A DNA stretch of 64,000 nt, from NCBI GenBank assembly GCA_036513895.1, contig DATBYF010000050.1, positions 54,582 to 118,581 on the forward strand. Reading direction: 5' to 3'. Below are positions 43,031-51,671 of the stretch, piece by piece. The number at the start of each line of letters is the position of its first letter. Position 1 is the first letter of the stretch. The notes beneath the pieces are model-generated. The model ran no database searches, was not told where the DNA came from, and was given only the letters and a program-made list of their open reading frames with translations. The stretch is from Palsa-147 sp036513895 (GTDB lineage: Bacteria; Acidobacteriota; Terriglobia; Acidiferrales; UBA7541). A program made the position numbers and the translations under genes.

Positions 43031-44224
43031 TCAGGCGTGGCGCAATTTTGCGAAGCGTTCGGCGGCGGCTTTTAGCGTCTTTTCGGATTTGCAGAATGTG
43101 AAGCGCAATTGTTTGCTGCCGTCGGCCGGATTGCGATAGAAACTCGAGCCTGGGACGGCCGCGATGCCGATTTCTTTTACCAGATGGCGCGCGAACGTGA
43201 CGTCGTCGGAGAATCCGAAAGCCGAAATATCGGTCATGATGTAGTAGGCACCGCGCGGACGGAAGCAACGGAATCCGGCATCCCCGAGGATTGCGAGCAT
43301 TTTGTCGCGGCGAACAAGATAATCGGCGGCCAGTTTCTCGTAATAGCTCTCTGGAAATTGCAAGGCGACCGCACCGGCTTCCTGCAGAGGCGCGGCCGCA
43401 CCCACGGTGAGAAAATCGTGGACCTTGCGAATCGCCGATGTCACTTCCGGCGGAGCAATGGCCCAGCCGACGCGCCAACCGGTCACGCTGTAAGTTTTCG
43501 ATAACGCGTTGATCGTGATGGTTCGCTCGCGCAAGCCCTCGACCGTCGCGGGCGGAATGTGAACGGCGCCGTCGTAGACCATGTGCTCGTAAATCTCGTC
43601 GGTGATGACGTAGGCATTCCAGCGGTCGCACAAATCACGAATCTGCTCGATTTCAGCGCGTTCGAATACTTTGCCAGTCGGATTATTGGGAGTGTTCAGA
43701 ATGATGGCTTTTGTTGCAGGGCCGAATGCGGCCTTCAATTCGTCGGGATCGAACCGCCAATCCGGCGGACAAAGCTTGACGAATCGCGGTGTCGCGCCGG
43801 AAAGAATCGCGTCAGGTCCGTAATTTTCATAAAACGGCTCGAAGGCGATCACTTCATCGCCGGGATTGATCAGCGCCATCATCGTGGAGATCATGGCTTC
43901 CGTCGCGCCGCAGCAAACGGTGATTTCGCGCTCGGGATCAATGGACATGCCCTGCTGGCGCTCGACTTTTTGCGCGATGGCATTGCGCAGCGATTTTGCG
44001 CCCCAGGTGATCGCGTATTGATTGATGTCGCCGGCGATAGCCCGCTGCGCGGCTTCCTTGATTTCAGCTGGCGCAGGAAAATCGGGAAATCCCTGAGAAA
44101 GATTGACGGCGTCGTGCGCGAGGGCCAGCCGCGTCATTTCTCGAATAACGGATTCTGTAAATTGAGATGCTTTGATGGAAAGGCGGGCGCGGGTGGAAAT
44201 GTCCTGCGCTTTAGGAGCGTTCAC
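43031..44224 (-). CDS. Class I/II PLP aminotransferase
   Basis: Encodes 397 residues from GTG at 44224, which overlaps the stop of the lytic transglycosylase as GTGA. Fold-type I features are present: VNLSQGFPDFPAP, the PLP site TVCCGATEAMISTMMALINPG, ILNTPNNPTGKVF, DEIYEHMVYDG, and the Schiff-base Lys in NALSKTYSVTGWRVGW. The short form with NLSQGFPDFPAP is closest to kynurenine/glutamine- or methionine-type transaminases. The donor is uncertain. The gene overlap suggests co-translation with slt, though there is no metabolic link. Confidence 0.92.
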   Translation of the reverse strand: MNAPKAQDISTRARLSIKASQFTESVIREMTRLALAHDAVNLSQGFPDFPAPAEIKEAAQRAIAGDINQYAITWGAKSLRNAIAQKVERQQGMSIDPEREITVCCGATEAMISTMMALINPGDEVIAFEPFYENYGPDAILSGATPRFVKLCPPDWRFDPDELKAAFGPATKAIILNTPNNPTGKVFERAEIEQIRDLCDRWNAYVITDEIYEHMVYDGAVHIPPATVEGLRERTITINALSKTYSVTGWRVGWAIAPPEVTSAIRKVHDFLTVGAAAPLQEAGAVALQFPESYYEKLAADYLVRRDKMLAILGDAGFRCFRPRGAYYIMTDISAFGFSDDVTFARHLVKEIGIAAVPGSSFYRNPADGSKQLRFTFCKSEKTLKAAAERFAKLRHA

Positions 44225-46452
44225 TTATGGCCTTCCGACGACTTGGAATTCCCTGCCGAGCTCGCGTGCCCGTAAAGCGTCCGATAGGTTTGCGCATTGC
44301 GCAAAACGATTTGCACGTATTCGCGCGTCTCGGTGAATGGAATCGAATCCACAAACTCCGCGGGTTCAGCGTAGCTCTGCCCGGAACGCCAACTGCCCAC
44401 CCGATCCTCTCCCGCATTGTAGGCGGCGAGCGCGGCTTCAAAACTTCCCCAGAACTTCACCAAGCCCGCCAGATAGACAGTCCCAAGGCGGAGATTGTAA
44501 CCTGGATCAATCAGGCGAGGCCGTGAATAGCCAATGCGTTCCTGATGCGCGAGCAGCCGCGCGGTCTTGGGAACGATTTGCATGAGTCCGTACGCATTGG
44601 CGCGCGAGATCGCGTTGGCTTCGTAGGCCGATTCCTGGCGTATTAGCCCGGCCACGATCATCGGGTCAACCACCGCGCGGCCCGCGGCATCGCGCAACTG
44701 CTTTTCGTAGGGCAAGGGATACGCGGCTTTCCACACTTCGCGCGGCACGTCCTCGAAACGCCGCGATTCGAGCGACGGAATCACCTGGCGCGCCGTTGAA
44801 ATAGCGACGGCGTAGTGGCCTGCATCCGCTGCCGCCTGCGCAGCTTCGAGCAGCAGCCGCGGCTCGCTTGTAGCGGCGTAGGCGGCGCGCAGCTCGAGTT
44901 CCGCGGAGGAATCGAACGCGATGGTACGTAGAGCGTTGGCGCGGCTTTGACGTGACGCTGCTGCCGTCGGAATCGGTCCTATCGGACGCGCAGGAGCAAG
45001 CGGCGGGATTCTCGAAAGACTGTTGATGGGCGCAACATCGCCCGGTCCCAGATTTTTCAGCCGATCTACCGCGAGACCGCCGAAGTACGTTCTCGGATAA
45101 CGCTCAATCAATTTTTGATAGTAGGCGCGGGCTGCCGCTTGCGTTCCCGCCGTTTCCGATACGCGCGCAAGCCAATAGAGATCGTCAGTAATGAATGGAG
45201 AGGCCGGGAAGCGGTCGAGATGGAGCTCGAGCAGTTGAAGGGTCTCAGGCCGATGCTCAAGATAAGCTCGCCAGGCGACTCGCCAATCCGCGGCCGGAGC
45301 ATCCGTGCTGCTCGTGAAATCTTTGGCTACGCGCGCATAGTAGGAAGCCGCGCGATCGCGATCGAGCTGAACCCAGAAATAGTTTCCTGCCATGAAAAGA
45401 GCCTGCTCGGTCCAACGGCTGCCGGGAGCCCGCGCGGCCGTGCCTTCCACCGCTGCGAGCATCTCTGCTTCTCTTTGTTGAGTACGATATGCCGACGCGA
45501 TCCAATAGAGCCTCTCGGCATCCGCGTCCGGATCGCTTACGCTCAAACTGGTAAGCGCACTGAGCGACCCACCAAGACCAACGCCCGACTGCGCGATTCG
45601 CACTTCGGCGTGGTCGCGGTCCGCTCCCGCCAAGCTACCTAATAGCTGGGTGTAATCATCGCGCGTCTCATACCACTCGTGCGCTCCGTAGAGCGCCTCC
45701 GCGCGGGCAGTTCGAATATCGAGCAGAGTAGAAGGAAAATCCGCGCCCAGCTTCGCGCGCAGCAAATCGGCTTTTACTCCGGCTTCGTGGGATTGACCGC
45801 TGAGAGGATAGCGATAGAAGACGGTGAGATAGTCGGTGGCCGCCGCGTTGAGCTGCCCGACGGCCTCGCGGGCCTCGCCTCGCGCAAGTATCAGCGCGGG
45901 TTTCGTATCGGTCGCGGGGTAAGCGGCCAGTGCGTCGAGAACAGCCTGGGGCTGAGACGCTGCGATTGCTGAATCACCGAGAAGTTCGAGTGCCTGCTCG
46001 GTCATCACAGAATCAGGAAATTTTTCGCGCAGCCTTTGAATCTTGACGACCGCGTCGGCATCCTGGTGGAGCGCGTGATCGGTGGCCGCGCTCCAATAGA
46101 TGGCGTAATCGCCTAACAGCAAATCGCGGGACGCCTGCTCAAGCCACGTGTGCGCCTTGCCGTAATTCCCTTTCGAATAATCGAAGTAACCGAGCGCCAG
46201 AGCGGCGCGCTGCCCGAGTTCGCCGGAACTGCGTCGCAAAGCGAGAGCACTGATGCTGGCATAAGCGGCAGTGGAGTTTTTGTCGCGCAGGGCACGCGAC
46301 CATTGCTCGAGTTGAGCGGTAGCCGCCGGAGGTGTGGCGACTTCGCCAGGGCCGGCGTACGCCACTCTCGGCGCCGAGGCCAGGCTGAAGACAGACATGA
46401 CCGTGCCCGCGAACACCACGGCCAGCCTCAATCGCCAATTCCCAGAATTCAT
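44221..46452 (-). CDS. Soluble lytic murein transglycosylase (Slt70-like)
   Basis: Encodes 743 residues with a signal peptide (LAVVFAGTVMSVFSLASAPR, cleavage near AYA). Residues 45-500 form a long all-helix superhelix (TPR-like), as in Slt70. The C-terminal catalytic domain has LIRQESAYEANAISRANAYG with the catalytic Glu, LMQIVPKTARLLA and AALAAYNAGEDRVGSW. It cleaves peptidoglycan between MurNAc and GlcNAc with anhydro-MurNAc formation, in the periplasm. The gene is ten bases after the acidic protein gene and overlaps the aminotransferase. Confidence 0.93.
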   Translation of the reverse strand: MNSGNWRLRLAVVFAGTVMSVFSLASAPRVAYAGPGEVATPPAATAQLEQWSRALRDKNSTAAYASISALALRRSSGELGQRAALALGYFDYSKGNYGKAHTWLEQASRDLLLGDYAIYWSAATDHALHQDADAVVKIQRLREKFPDSVMTEQALELLGDSAIAASQPQAVLDALAAYPATDTKPALILARGEAREAVGQLNAAATDYLTVFYRYPLSGQSHEAGVKADLLRAKLGADFPSTLLDIRTARAEALYGAHEWYETRDDYTQLLGSLAGADRDHAEVRIAQSGVGLGGSLSALTSLSVSDPDADAERLYWIASAYRTQQREAEMLAAVEGTAARAPGSRWTEQALFMAGNYFWVQLDRDRAASYYARVAKDFTSSTDAPAADWRVAWRAYLEHRPETLQLLELHLDRFPASPFITDDLYWLARVSETAGTQAAARAYYQKLIERYPRTYFGGLAVDRLKNLGPGDVAPINSLSRIPPLAPARPIGPIPTAAASRQSRANALRTIAFDSSAELELRAAYAATSEPRLLLEAAQAAADAGHYAVAISTARQVIPSLESRRFEDVPREVWKAAYPLPYEKQLRDAAGRAVVDPMIVAGLIRQESAYEANAISRANAYGLMQIVPKTARLLAHQERIGYSRPRLIDPGYNLRLGTVYLAGLVKFWGSFEAALAAYNAGEDRVGSWRSGQSYAEPAEFVDSIPFTETREYVQIVLRNAQTYRTLYGHASSAGNSKSSEGHK

Positions 46453-46462
46453 AATCTATAGA

Positions 46463-47344
46463 CTAATGCCGCAGTACCGGTGAGGGGTACGGATATTCTC
46501 CGAGGGCTTCCGGGTCGCCATCCGCCAGGATCACCACCAACGAATCATGGAAATAATCTACCGGGTGATCCAGGATGGCTTTGAAACGGCGATCGTATTC
46601 CTTTCGAGCCTTATCCAAGTCATCGCGCAATCGCACGCAAATATCTTTATTCTCTCGAGCGGCGCGCACATCTTTGGGCCGCAGCATCTTGATATCCTGC
46701 ATGGCTACTTTGGCCACCCGCTTCGCGCGCCGATGCAATTCCTGAAGTTCTGTGGCGAGGTGTTCGACATTGAAGGCCGGAACCTCGACGGCGACCGGGG
46801 CGGCTTCGGCCGCGGGCCCTTCCGCTTTGGGAGGCGCGGGTTCGGGCTCCGGAGGACCCCCTTCGGCAATTTCATTCGAGATTTGTGCTGCATCCTCCTC
46901 GGCTTGTTCTTCCTCTCGTTCTTCGGCTTGCTCGTGTTCAACTTCGTCAGCAACTTGCTCGACGACTTCGTCCACCACTTCGGCAACAGCCTTCGCTTCG
47001 GCCTCGGCAGTTGCGGCTACGACGAGCATCGCTGCGGCAGCCTGCGCACCGGCCGGAGTGCTATCGCGAGGCTGAAGAGCAATCGTCACAAAATGAGAGA
47101 GCACTCCAAGGCCGGCGGTCAGGGATGCGGAAGCCGTTTGTGCGCGAAGCATCGCGGGCAATGCATTGGCCACGCGGCTCGAGGCGCAAGCAGCGGTCAA
47201 ATCGGCATAGGCGTGCTGAAGGTCTTCGAGCGTGCGCTGGAGGGGCGCCAGATTGTCGCGCAATGCGCGCGCAACGGCCTCATCGAGCGAACGGTCCTGC
47301 CCGACGCGGCGCTCCGCGTGCTGCGGCTTTGGATTCTTTGTCAT
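46463..47344 (-). CDS. Hypothetical acidic protein (293 aa)
   Basis: ATG at 47344. Residues 120-160 are very acidic (EVVDEVVEQVADEVEHEQAE then EEREEEQAEEDA), followed by a Pro/Ala-rich stretch. Before it, helices with LQRTLEDLQHAYADLTAACA and after it LQELHRRAKRVAKVAMQDIK suggest coiled-coil interaction. The last 40 residues end in a conserved-looking tail VILADGDPEALGEYPYPSPV. No domain is recognised. A plus-strand frame of similar length covers it, but gene direction, operon spacing to slt and composition favour this strand. Confidence 0.65.
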   Translation of the reverse strand: MTKNPKPQHAERRVGQDRSLDEAVARALRDNLAPLQRTLEDLQHAYADLTAACASSRVANALPAMLRAQTASASLTAGLGVLSHFVTIALQPRDSTPAGAQAAAAMLVVAATAEAEAKAVAEVVDEVVEQVADEVEHEQAEEREEEQAEEDAAQISNEIAEGGPPEPEPAPPKAEGPAAEAAPVAVEVPAFNVEHLATELQELHRRAKRVAKVAMQDIKMLRPKDVRAARENKDICVRLRDDLDKARKEYDRRFKAILDHPVDYFHDSLVVILADGDPEALGEYPYPSPVLRH

Positions 47345-47452
47345 GGCGAAAATTGTGCCAAAACGATTATGAAAACGGGCTCCCGGAGTGTCAACTGAGT
47401 TTCGCCCGCGGAGTTCCTGAAAATGACGTATTACGTCTTCCTTATCTGGCGC

Positions 47453-48013
47453 TTATCTCGTTCGAGTGGCTACCAAAAGGTTGTTTAAGCCGAATTCAAA
47501 ATAGCGGTGGACGAATCCGTAGAATCCGATGCCTTCGAGGATTTGGCGGAGCGACTTGAGCGGAATCCGGCTTTGATGCTCGTGGCTTTCCATTTCGCGG
47601 CTGATAAGGCGGCCCGCGCGGAGCACAGCAAGCATGGGATCAACGAGGGACGATGGCCACGTCAAGATCAACGAACCGCCGGGGGTAAGAATCCGATATG
47701 CCTCGCGCAGGACCGGCCCCGGCTGCGGCAAATGTTCTAGCACCGCCAGCATGACCACGTGATCGCACGATGCTGCCGGTAACGGCAGGGGCTGCAACAG
47801 ATCGGCTTGAATATGGCGCCATCGCCCCGGCGTGCCACTCGCCGCTCGATCATCCACGCCGACGCCCTCGGAAATCTTATCGGCGGCGAAATCGAGAAAT
47901 GCCGACTCGATGCCGCAGCCAAGATCGCAGACACGCGAGCCCGGGCGCAGGTACCGATATGCCATTCGAAATCGCTGCCGGGCAATCAGTTTGTCGAGAC
48001 TGGTATAAGGCAT
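47453..48013 (-). CDS. SAM-dependent methyltransferase (class I)
   Basis: Encodes 186 residues. Rossmann motifs: SRVCDLGCGIESAFLDF (motif I), VGVDDRAA, IQADLLQPLPLPAASCDHVV and MLAVLEHLPQPGPVLREAYR, LTPGGSLILTWPSSL. It matches the UbiE/COQ5-like class of small-molecule methyltransferases; the acceptor is unknown. It lies beside two glycosyltransferases, so a sugar or lipid-linked substrate is possible. ATG at 48013 is preceded by an AT-rich region. Confidence 0.88.
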   Translation of the reverse strand: MPYTSLDKLIARQRFRMAYRYLRPGSRVCDLGCGIESAFLDFAADKISEGVGVDDRAASGTPGRWRHIQADLLQPLPLPAASCDHVVMLAVLEHLPQPGPVLREAYRILTPGGSLILTWPSSLVDPMLAVLRAGRLISREMESHEHQSRIPLKSLRQILEGIGFYGFVHRYFEFGLNNLLVATRTR

Positions 48014-48054
48014 GTGAAGCGAGTCCTACCTGATAGATAGGCACAATTTTGTTA

Positions 48055-48120
48055 CGATTAAAAAATAGTTATGCCTCTTGTTTTCTTAAGCTTACGGCGA
48101 TTTTTAATCGTTTTCGTGTA
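48055..48120. promoter_or_regulatory. AT-rich intergenic stretch with inverted repeat
   Basis: ACGATTAAAAA near 48055 and CGATTTTTAATCGT near 48107 are partly complementary. The 139-base gap between two minus-strand genes probably holds the methyltransferase promoter, but no consensus was found. Confidence 0.3.
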
Positions 48121-48152
48121 TCGATTAGAATTGACACAAGAGAGGCCGAAAT

Positions 48153-49352
48153 TTATTCTTCGCGGCGTCTCTCATAATCTCCAATGTAGGTGTCGCGGCT
48201 AATGCCGAGCATGCTGAGCAGAAACGATGAAAACAATATCTGCACTCCGAGCACGAACCACAGCGACCAGAAGAGTACCGCGCGCTCATCATGAAGCCGA
48301 CCAAATCCCTCGGAAACCCAGCTCCAGAAAATCCGCGTATCCCCGATAAAACCAATCAGCGCCAAACCGGCACCCAAGAATAGACCGTGCTCGAGTTTCA
48401 CATGCCGGAGTGCGCGCTTCAATGAAACGGGATTACGATCGAATCGCTCTGCGTAGCTGAACACTTTGGCACAAAATCCAACCGAGACAATTTGCGCGCC
48501 CAGGAGCGTAAACAGCACGCCGAAAATCATCGTGTGGGTGTCTAGCTGAATTCCCGGCGTGAGATTTCGCGGGCCGCCAACGAGCCAGAAGACGAGGAAA
48601 AGTCCGACGGCCATCAAAGCGACGCCGGGAAAGATGAATAGCCAATTGGGCGCATACAGAAGCATGAAGCGCAGTGTTCGCCAGCCATCGCTAAAGCTTC
48701 GCAGATGGGGCGGCCGCCCACGTTTATCAGGCCACAAGACAATGGGAATCTCCGTCATTCGCGCGCCAGCTAGCGCGGATTTGATGACGAATTCAGGCGC
48801 CCATTCCATCCCCGAAGTACGCAAATCGAGCTGGTCGTAGATCGCCCGCGTGAATCCGCGCAAACCGCAGAGGCAATCGCCTGTGCCAGTGCGGAAAAAT
48901 ATGTTCATCACCGCCGTCAAGCCAGGGTTGCCTATATATCGGTGACTCCACGGCATCGCTCCCGGCTTGATTTCGCCGCGGAAGCGATTGCCCATCACCA
49001 CGTCGTAGCCCTCGCGCCATTTGCGCACGAAATCGGGCACAGTGGAGAAATCGTAGCTGTCGTCGGCGTCACCCATGATGATAAATTCGCCGCGCGACGC
49101 AGCGATTCCCCCTCGCAATGCTGAGCCGTATCCTCGATCTTTCACGTGTACGACGCGCGCTCCGTGCTCCTCGGCGAGTTCGATTGAGCCGTCGGTAGAG
49201 CCGTTGTCGGCCACCACGACTTCTCCACGTATGCCACTCGAAGCGAAGGCGTTTCGCGCCTTATCAACGCAAAGCGCGAGCGAATTCGCTTCGTTCAAGC
49301 ACGGAATAACGACGGAGACTTCGATGTTTTCCAATCGATTCGACTCGCTCAT
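48153..49352 (-). CDS. GT2 family glycosyltransferase (DPM1/polyprenol-type)
   Basis: Encodes 399 residues. The GT-A domain (residues 8-250) shows VVIPCLNEANSLALCVDKA, VVADNGSTDGSIELAEEHGA, the metal-binding GDADDSYDF and FRGEIKPGAMPWSHRYIGNP, a pattern found in dolichol-phosphate mannosyltransferases and GtrB-type enzymes. Four hydrophobic helices follow (NWLFIFPGVALMAVGLFLVF and others). It transfers a sugar from a nucleotide donor to a polyprenyl phosphate on the cytoplasmic side; the product would be used by GT-C enzymes such as the one at 49885 or 7275. Confidence 0.9.
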   Translation of the reverse strand: MSESNRLENIEVSVVIPCLNEANSLALCVDKARNAFASSGIRGEVVVADNGSTDGSIELAEEHGARVVHVKDRGYGSALRGGIAASRGEFIIMGDADDSYDFSTVPDFVRKWREGYDVVMGNRFRGEIKPGAMPWSHRYIGNPGLTAVMNIFFRTGTGDCLCGLRGFTRAIYDQLDLRTSGMEWAPEFVIKSALAGARMTEIPIVLWPDKRGRPPHLRSFSDGWRTLRFMLLYAPNWLFIFPGVALMAVGLFLVFWLVGGPRNLTPGIQLDTHTMIFGVLFTLLGAQIVSVGFCAKVFSYAERFDRNPVSLKRALRHVKLEHGLFLGAGLALIGFIGDTRIFWSWVSEGFGRLHDERAVLFWSLWFVLGVQILFSSFLLSMLGISRDTYIGDYERRREE

Positions 49353-49406
49353 TCTGTGATGAAGTTATTCGACGTGACGGTAACCCGATCCTAGAGACGT
49401 AGAAGA

Positions 49407-49616
49407 CTAATCCCGAGTGCTGACTTTACGTCCGTGGCCCACGCCGCGATCCGTAAAGCGCAGGTCGCACGCCATACAGCGGTAAGGGCGAATCGCAAGC
49501 AGGCGATACAGTATGTTCTCGACAAAACCATGCCGCAGCGAACGGCGAACGGCCTGGCTGCCGCAGCTCGGGCACGCGTGCATCCGATCCTCAGAATCCT
49601 CTTTCTTGGTCGGCAT
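49407..49616 (-). CDS. Small zinc-ribbon protein (69 aa)
   Basis: ATG at 49616 gives MPTKKEDSEDRMHACPSCGS. Two Cys pairs, CPSC and CMAC in YRCMACDLRF, form a typical zinc ribbon spaced 28 residues apart. A longer frame to 49703 is not supported. The product may bind DNA, RNA or a protein partner. It stands between the DPM1-like gene and the GT-C gene. Confidence 0.62.
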   Translation of the reverse strand: MPTKKEDSEDRMHACPSCGSQAVRRSLRHGFVENILYRLLAIRPYRCMACDLRFTDRGVGHGRKVSTRD

Positions 49617-49811
49617 TGACGAGATTCTAACACGGTCCATCGAAGGAAAAATCCCTAAGCCGCGAATGGCATTGAGGTTCACGATCTCGACCGAAGGCGC
49701 CATCTCCGAGCCATCTGCGAGAAACTAACGAGCGCCTGCTAAGAGTCATCTGTGATATCCGATAGTGGTAAAGTTCGGCTCTGCGTCACGCGTTTATTTA
49801 ATTCGTGGCTC

Positions 49812-49830
49812 AATTAAATATGTTTTAATT
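49812..49830. promoter_or_regulatory. AT-rich perfect inverted repeat
   Basis: AATTAAA (49812-49818) and TTTAATT (49824-49830) are separated by TATGT, about 54 bases before the GT-C gene start. It may be a binding site or part of a promoter. Confidence 0.35.
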
Positions 49831-49884
49831 TCCTGCCGACCAATGGACGCCGCTCGCAGACTGCCCACTTCAGAACTGAAATGA

Positions 49885-51492
49885 ATGTTTGCCGCCTTCG
49901 ATCGCGCGTTCGGCACGATTGAGACGTTCGGGGCGCGGGCTGCGTCCCGAAGAAAATTTGCCATTGCCGTCGCGGGAATCGCGCCCATTCTCCTTCGCGT
50001 TAGTTTCCTTAAGTGGTTTGCAGTGCCCATACCCGCAGTTCACGATGAGTTTAGCTATTTGCTTGCGGCTGACACGTTCGCACACGGCCGCCTGACTAAT
50101 CCTCCGCATCCGATGTGGATTTTCTTCGAGACTTTTCACGTCAACATGCAGCCGACGTACATGTCGAAGTATCCGCCGGGACAAGGCGCGGTGCTTGCTC
50201 TTGGCCAGCTTCTCGGACATCCGTGGATCGGCGTGCTGCTGAGTGTTGGCGTGATGTGCGGGGCGATTGTATGGGCGTTGCAAGGTTGGCTTCCGGCGCG
50301 GTGGGCGTTTCTTGGAGGAGTGCTCGCCGCGCTTCAATTCGGAGTATTCAACTATTGGATGGATTCGTACTGGGGCGGCGCGGTCGCGGCTATCGGCGGC
50401 GCTCTGGTTGTAGGTGCGCTACCGCGAATTTTTCGGTGCCAGAGGCCGCGCGATTCGTTGGTCTTCGGAGTTGGCGCGGCGATTCTGGCTGTCACTAGGC
50501 CGTGGGAGGGCGCTCTGTTTTGCGTCGCAGCGATCATCGCACTGGCGATTTGGATGCTTCGAAAGCGACGTCTTCGTTGGCGCGTGACGCTTTTGCGCGT
50601 GGTGGCGTCCGCCGCGCTCGTCTTCATCGCAACTGGCGCTTTCGTTTCATACGACAATTGGCGAGTAACCGGCGATCCCCTGCTATTCCCCTACCGCTTG
50701 AACGATCGCACGTACATGTCGGCGCCGCATTTCGCATGGCAAAAGCTCGATGCCCCACGAGAATATCGAAATGCGGAATTCGATAGTTATTACAACGTTT
50801 GGGTGCGCTCGATCTGGAAACAGAATCACCTCGATGCGAGCTGGCGAGGCATCAAGAATGGCGTGCTTTCGAAACTCGAAGAGTTGCGTGAATTTTATCT
50901 TCCAGATGAACTGAGTTTTGTAATGTTGGTGACGCTGCCGTGGCTGTGGCGCGACAGAAAAGTTAGGTCGCTGTCGTTTCTCGTCGCAGTTTGTTTGGCT
51001 GCGGTGATTGCGGTCGTCTGGTTCGAGCCGCACTATGCCGCGCCGATGACGGCAGCGCTTTTCGGCATTGTCGTGCAAGCGATACGCTATCTGCGGCGCT
51101 GGAAATGGCGCGGACGCGCAATCGGAATCCGAATCACGCACGCGGTGGTGATATTCGCTTTTGCGCTCATCCCCGTTCATGCATGGATGTCATGGCATCA
51201 TCCGCGCGATACCAACGACGAGCACACGCGCTATCGCGCCAAGTTCGCGTCCGAGCTCGAAAGCGCACCCGGCGAACAACTCGTCATCGTCCGATATTCT
51301 TCCGATCACGATCCCGGCGAAGAATGGGTGTACAACCGCGCTGACATCGACCACGCGAAAATTGTCTGGGCTCGCGAAATCCGCGACGAGGATGTTCACC
51401 CGCTTCTCGATTATTTTCGAAACCGCAACATTTGGCTGGCCGAACCGGACGCGGACCCTCCTCGACTCTCTCCATATGAAAAGGAGCGCTAG
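49885..51492 (+). CDS. GT-C-type multispanning glycosyltransferase-like protein
   Basis: Encodes 535 residues. About ten hydrophobic helices between residues 25 and 430, then a soluble C-terminal part. The first periplasmic loop has AVHDEFSYLLAADTFAHGRL, with the Asp-Glu pair that is catalytic in GT-C enzymes of the GT39/ArnT group, then NMQPTYMSKYPPGQGAVLAL. It uses a polyprenyl-linked sugar as donor, matching the DPM1-like enzyme beside it. Acceptor unknown. The start ATG overlaps an A-rich upstream and has no strong ribosome-binding site. Confidence 0.85.
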   Translation: MFAAFDRAFGTIETFGARAASRRKFAIAVAGIAPILLRVSFLKWFAVPIPAVHDEFSYLLAADTFAHGRLTNPPHPMWIFFETFHVNMQPTYMSKYPPGQGAVLALGQLLGHPWIGVLLSVGVMCGAIVWALQGWLPARWAFLGGVLAALQFGVFNYWMDSYWGGAVAAIGGALVVGALPRIFRCQRPRDSLVFGVGAAILAVTRPWEGALFCVAAIIALAIWMLRKRRLRWRVTLLRVVASAALVFIATGAFVSYDNWRVTGDPLLFPYRLNDRTYMSAPHFAWQKLDAPREYRNAEFDSYYNVWVRSIWKQNHLDASWRGIKNGVLSKLEELREFYLPDELSFVMLVTLPWLWRDRKVRSLSFLVAVCLAAVIAVVWFEPHYAAPMTAALFGIVVQAIRYLRRWKWRGRAIGIRITHAVVIFAFALIPVHAWMSWHHPRDTNDEHTRYRAKFASELESAPGEQLVIVRYSSDHDPGEEWVYNRADIDHAKIVWAREIRDEDVHPLLDYFRNRNIWLAEPDADPPRLSPYEKER

Positions 51493-51671
51493 CGCCGCAA
51501 GAGCCTCGGTCTGTTTGACCGCCCGCCTGAACAAAATCAACGATGGTGATAATTTTGTGATAAATTTTCGGCGCGTTGGGATGGGCTGCATTTCGCGTGA
51601 ATCCCCGACGGTTCGGTTCTATCAGGGAAGCATTTCGGCATGCCCGCTGGATTACTGAGCAAGGAGGAACA

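Noticed and set aside
46547..47398. 283-codon plus-strand frame
   Set aside because: Opposite of the acidic protein; operon spacing with slt favours the minus strand. Some doubt remains.
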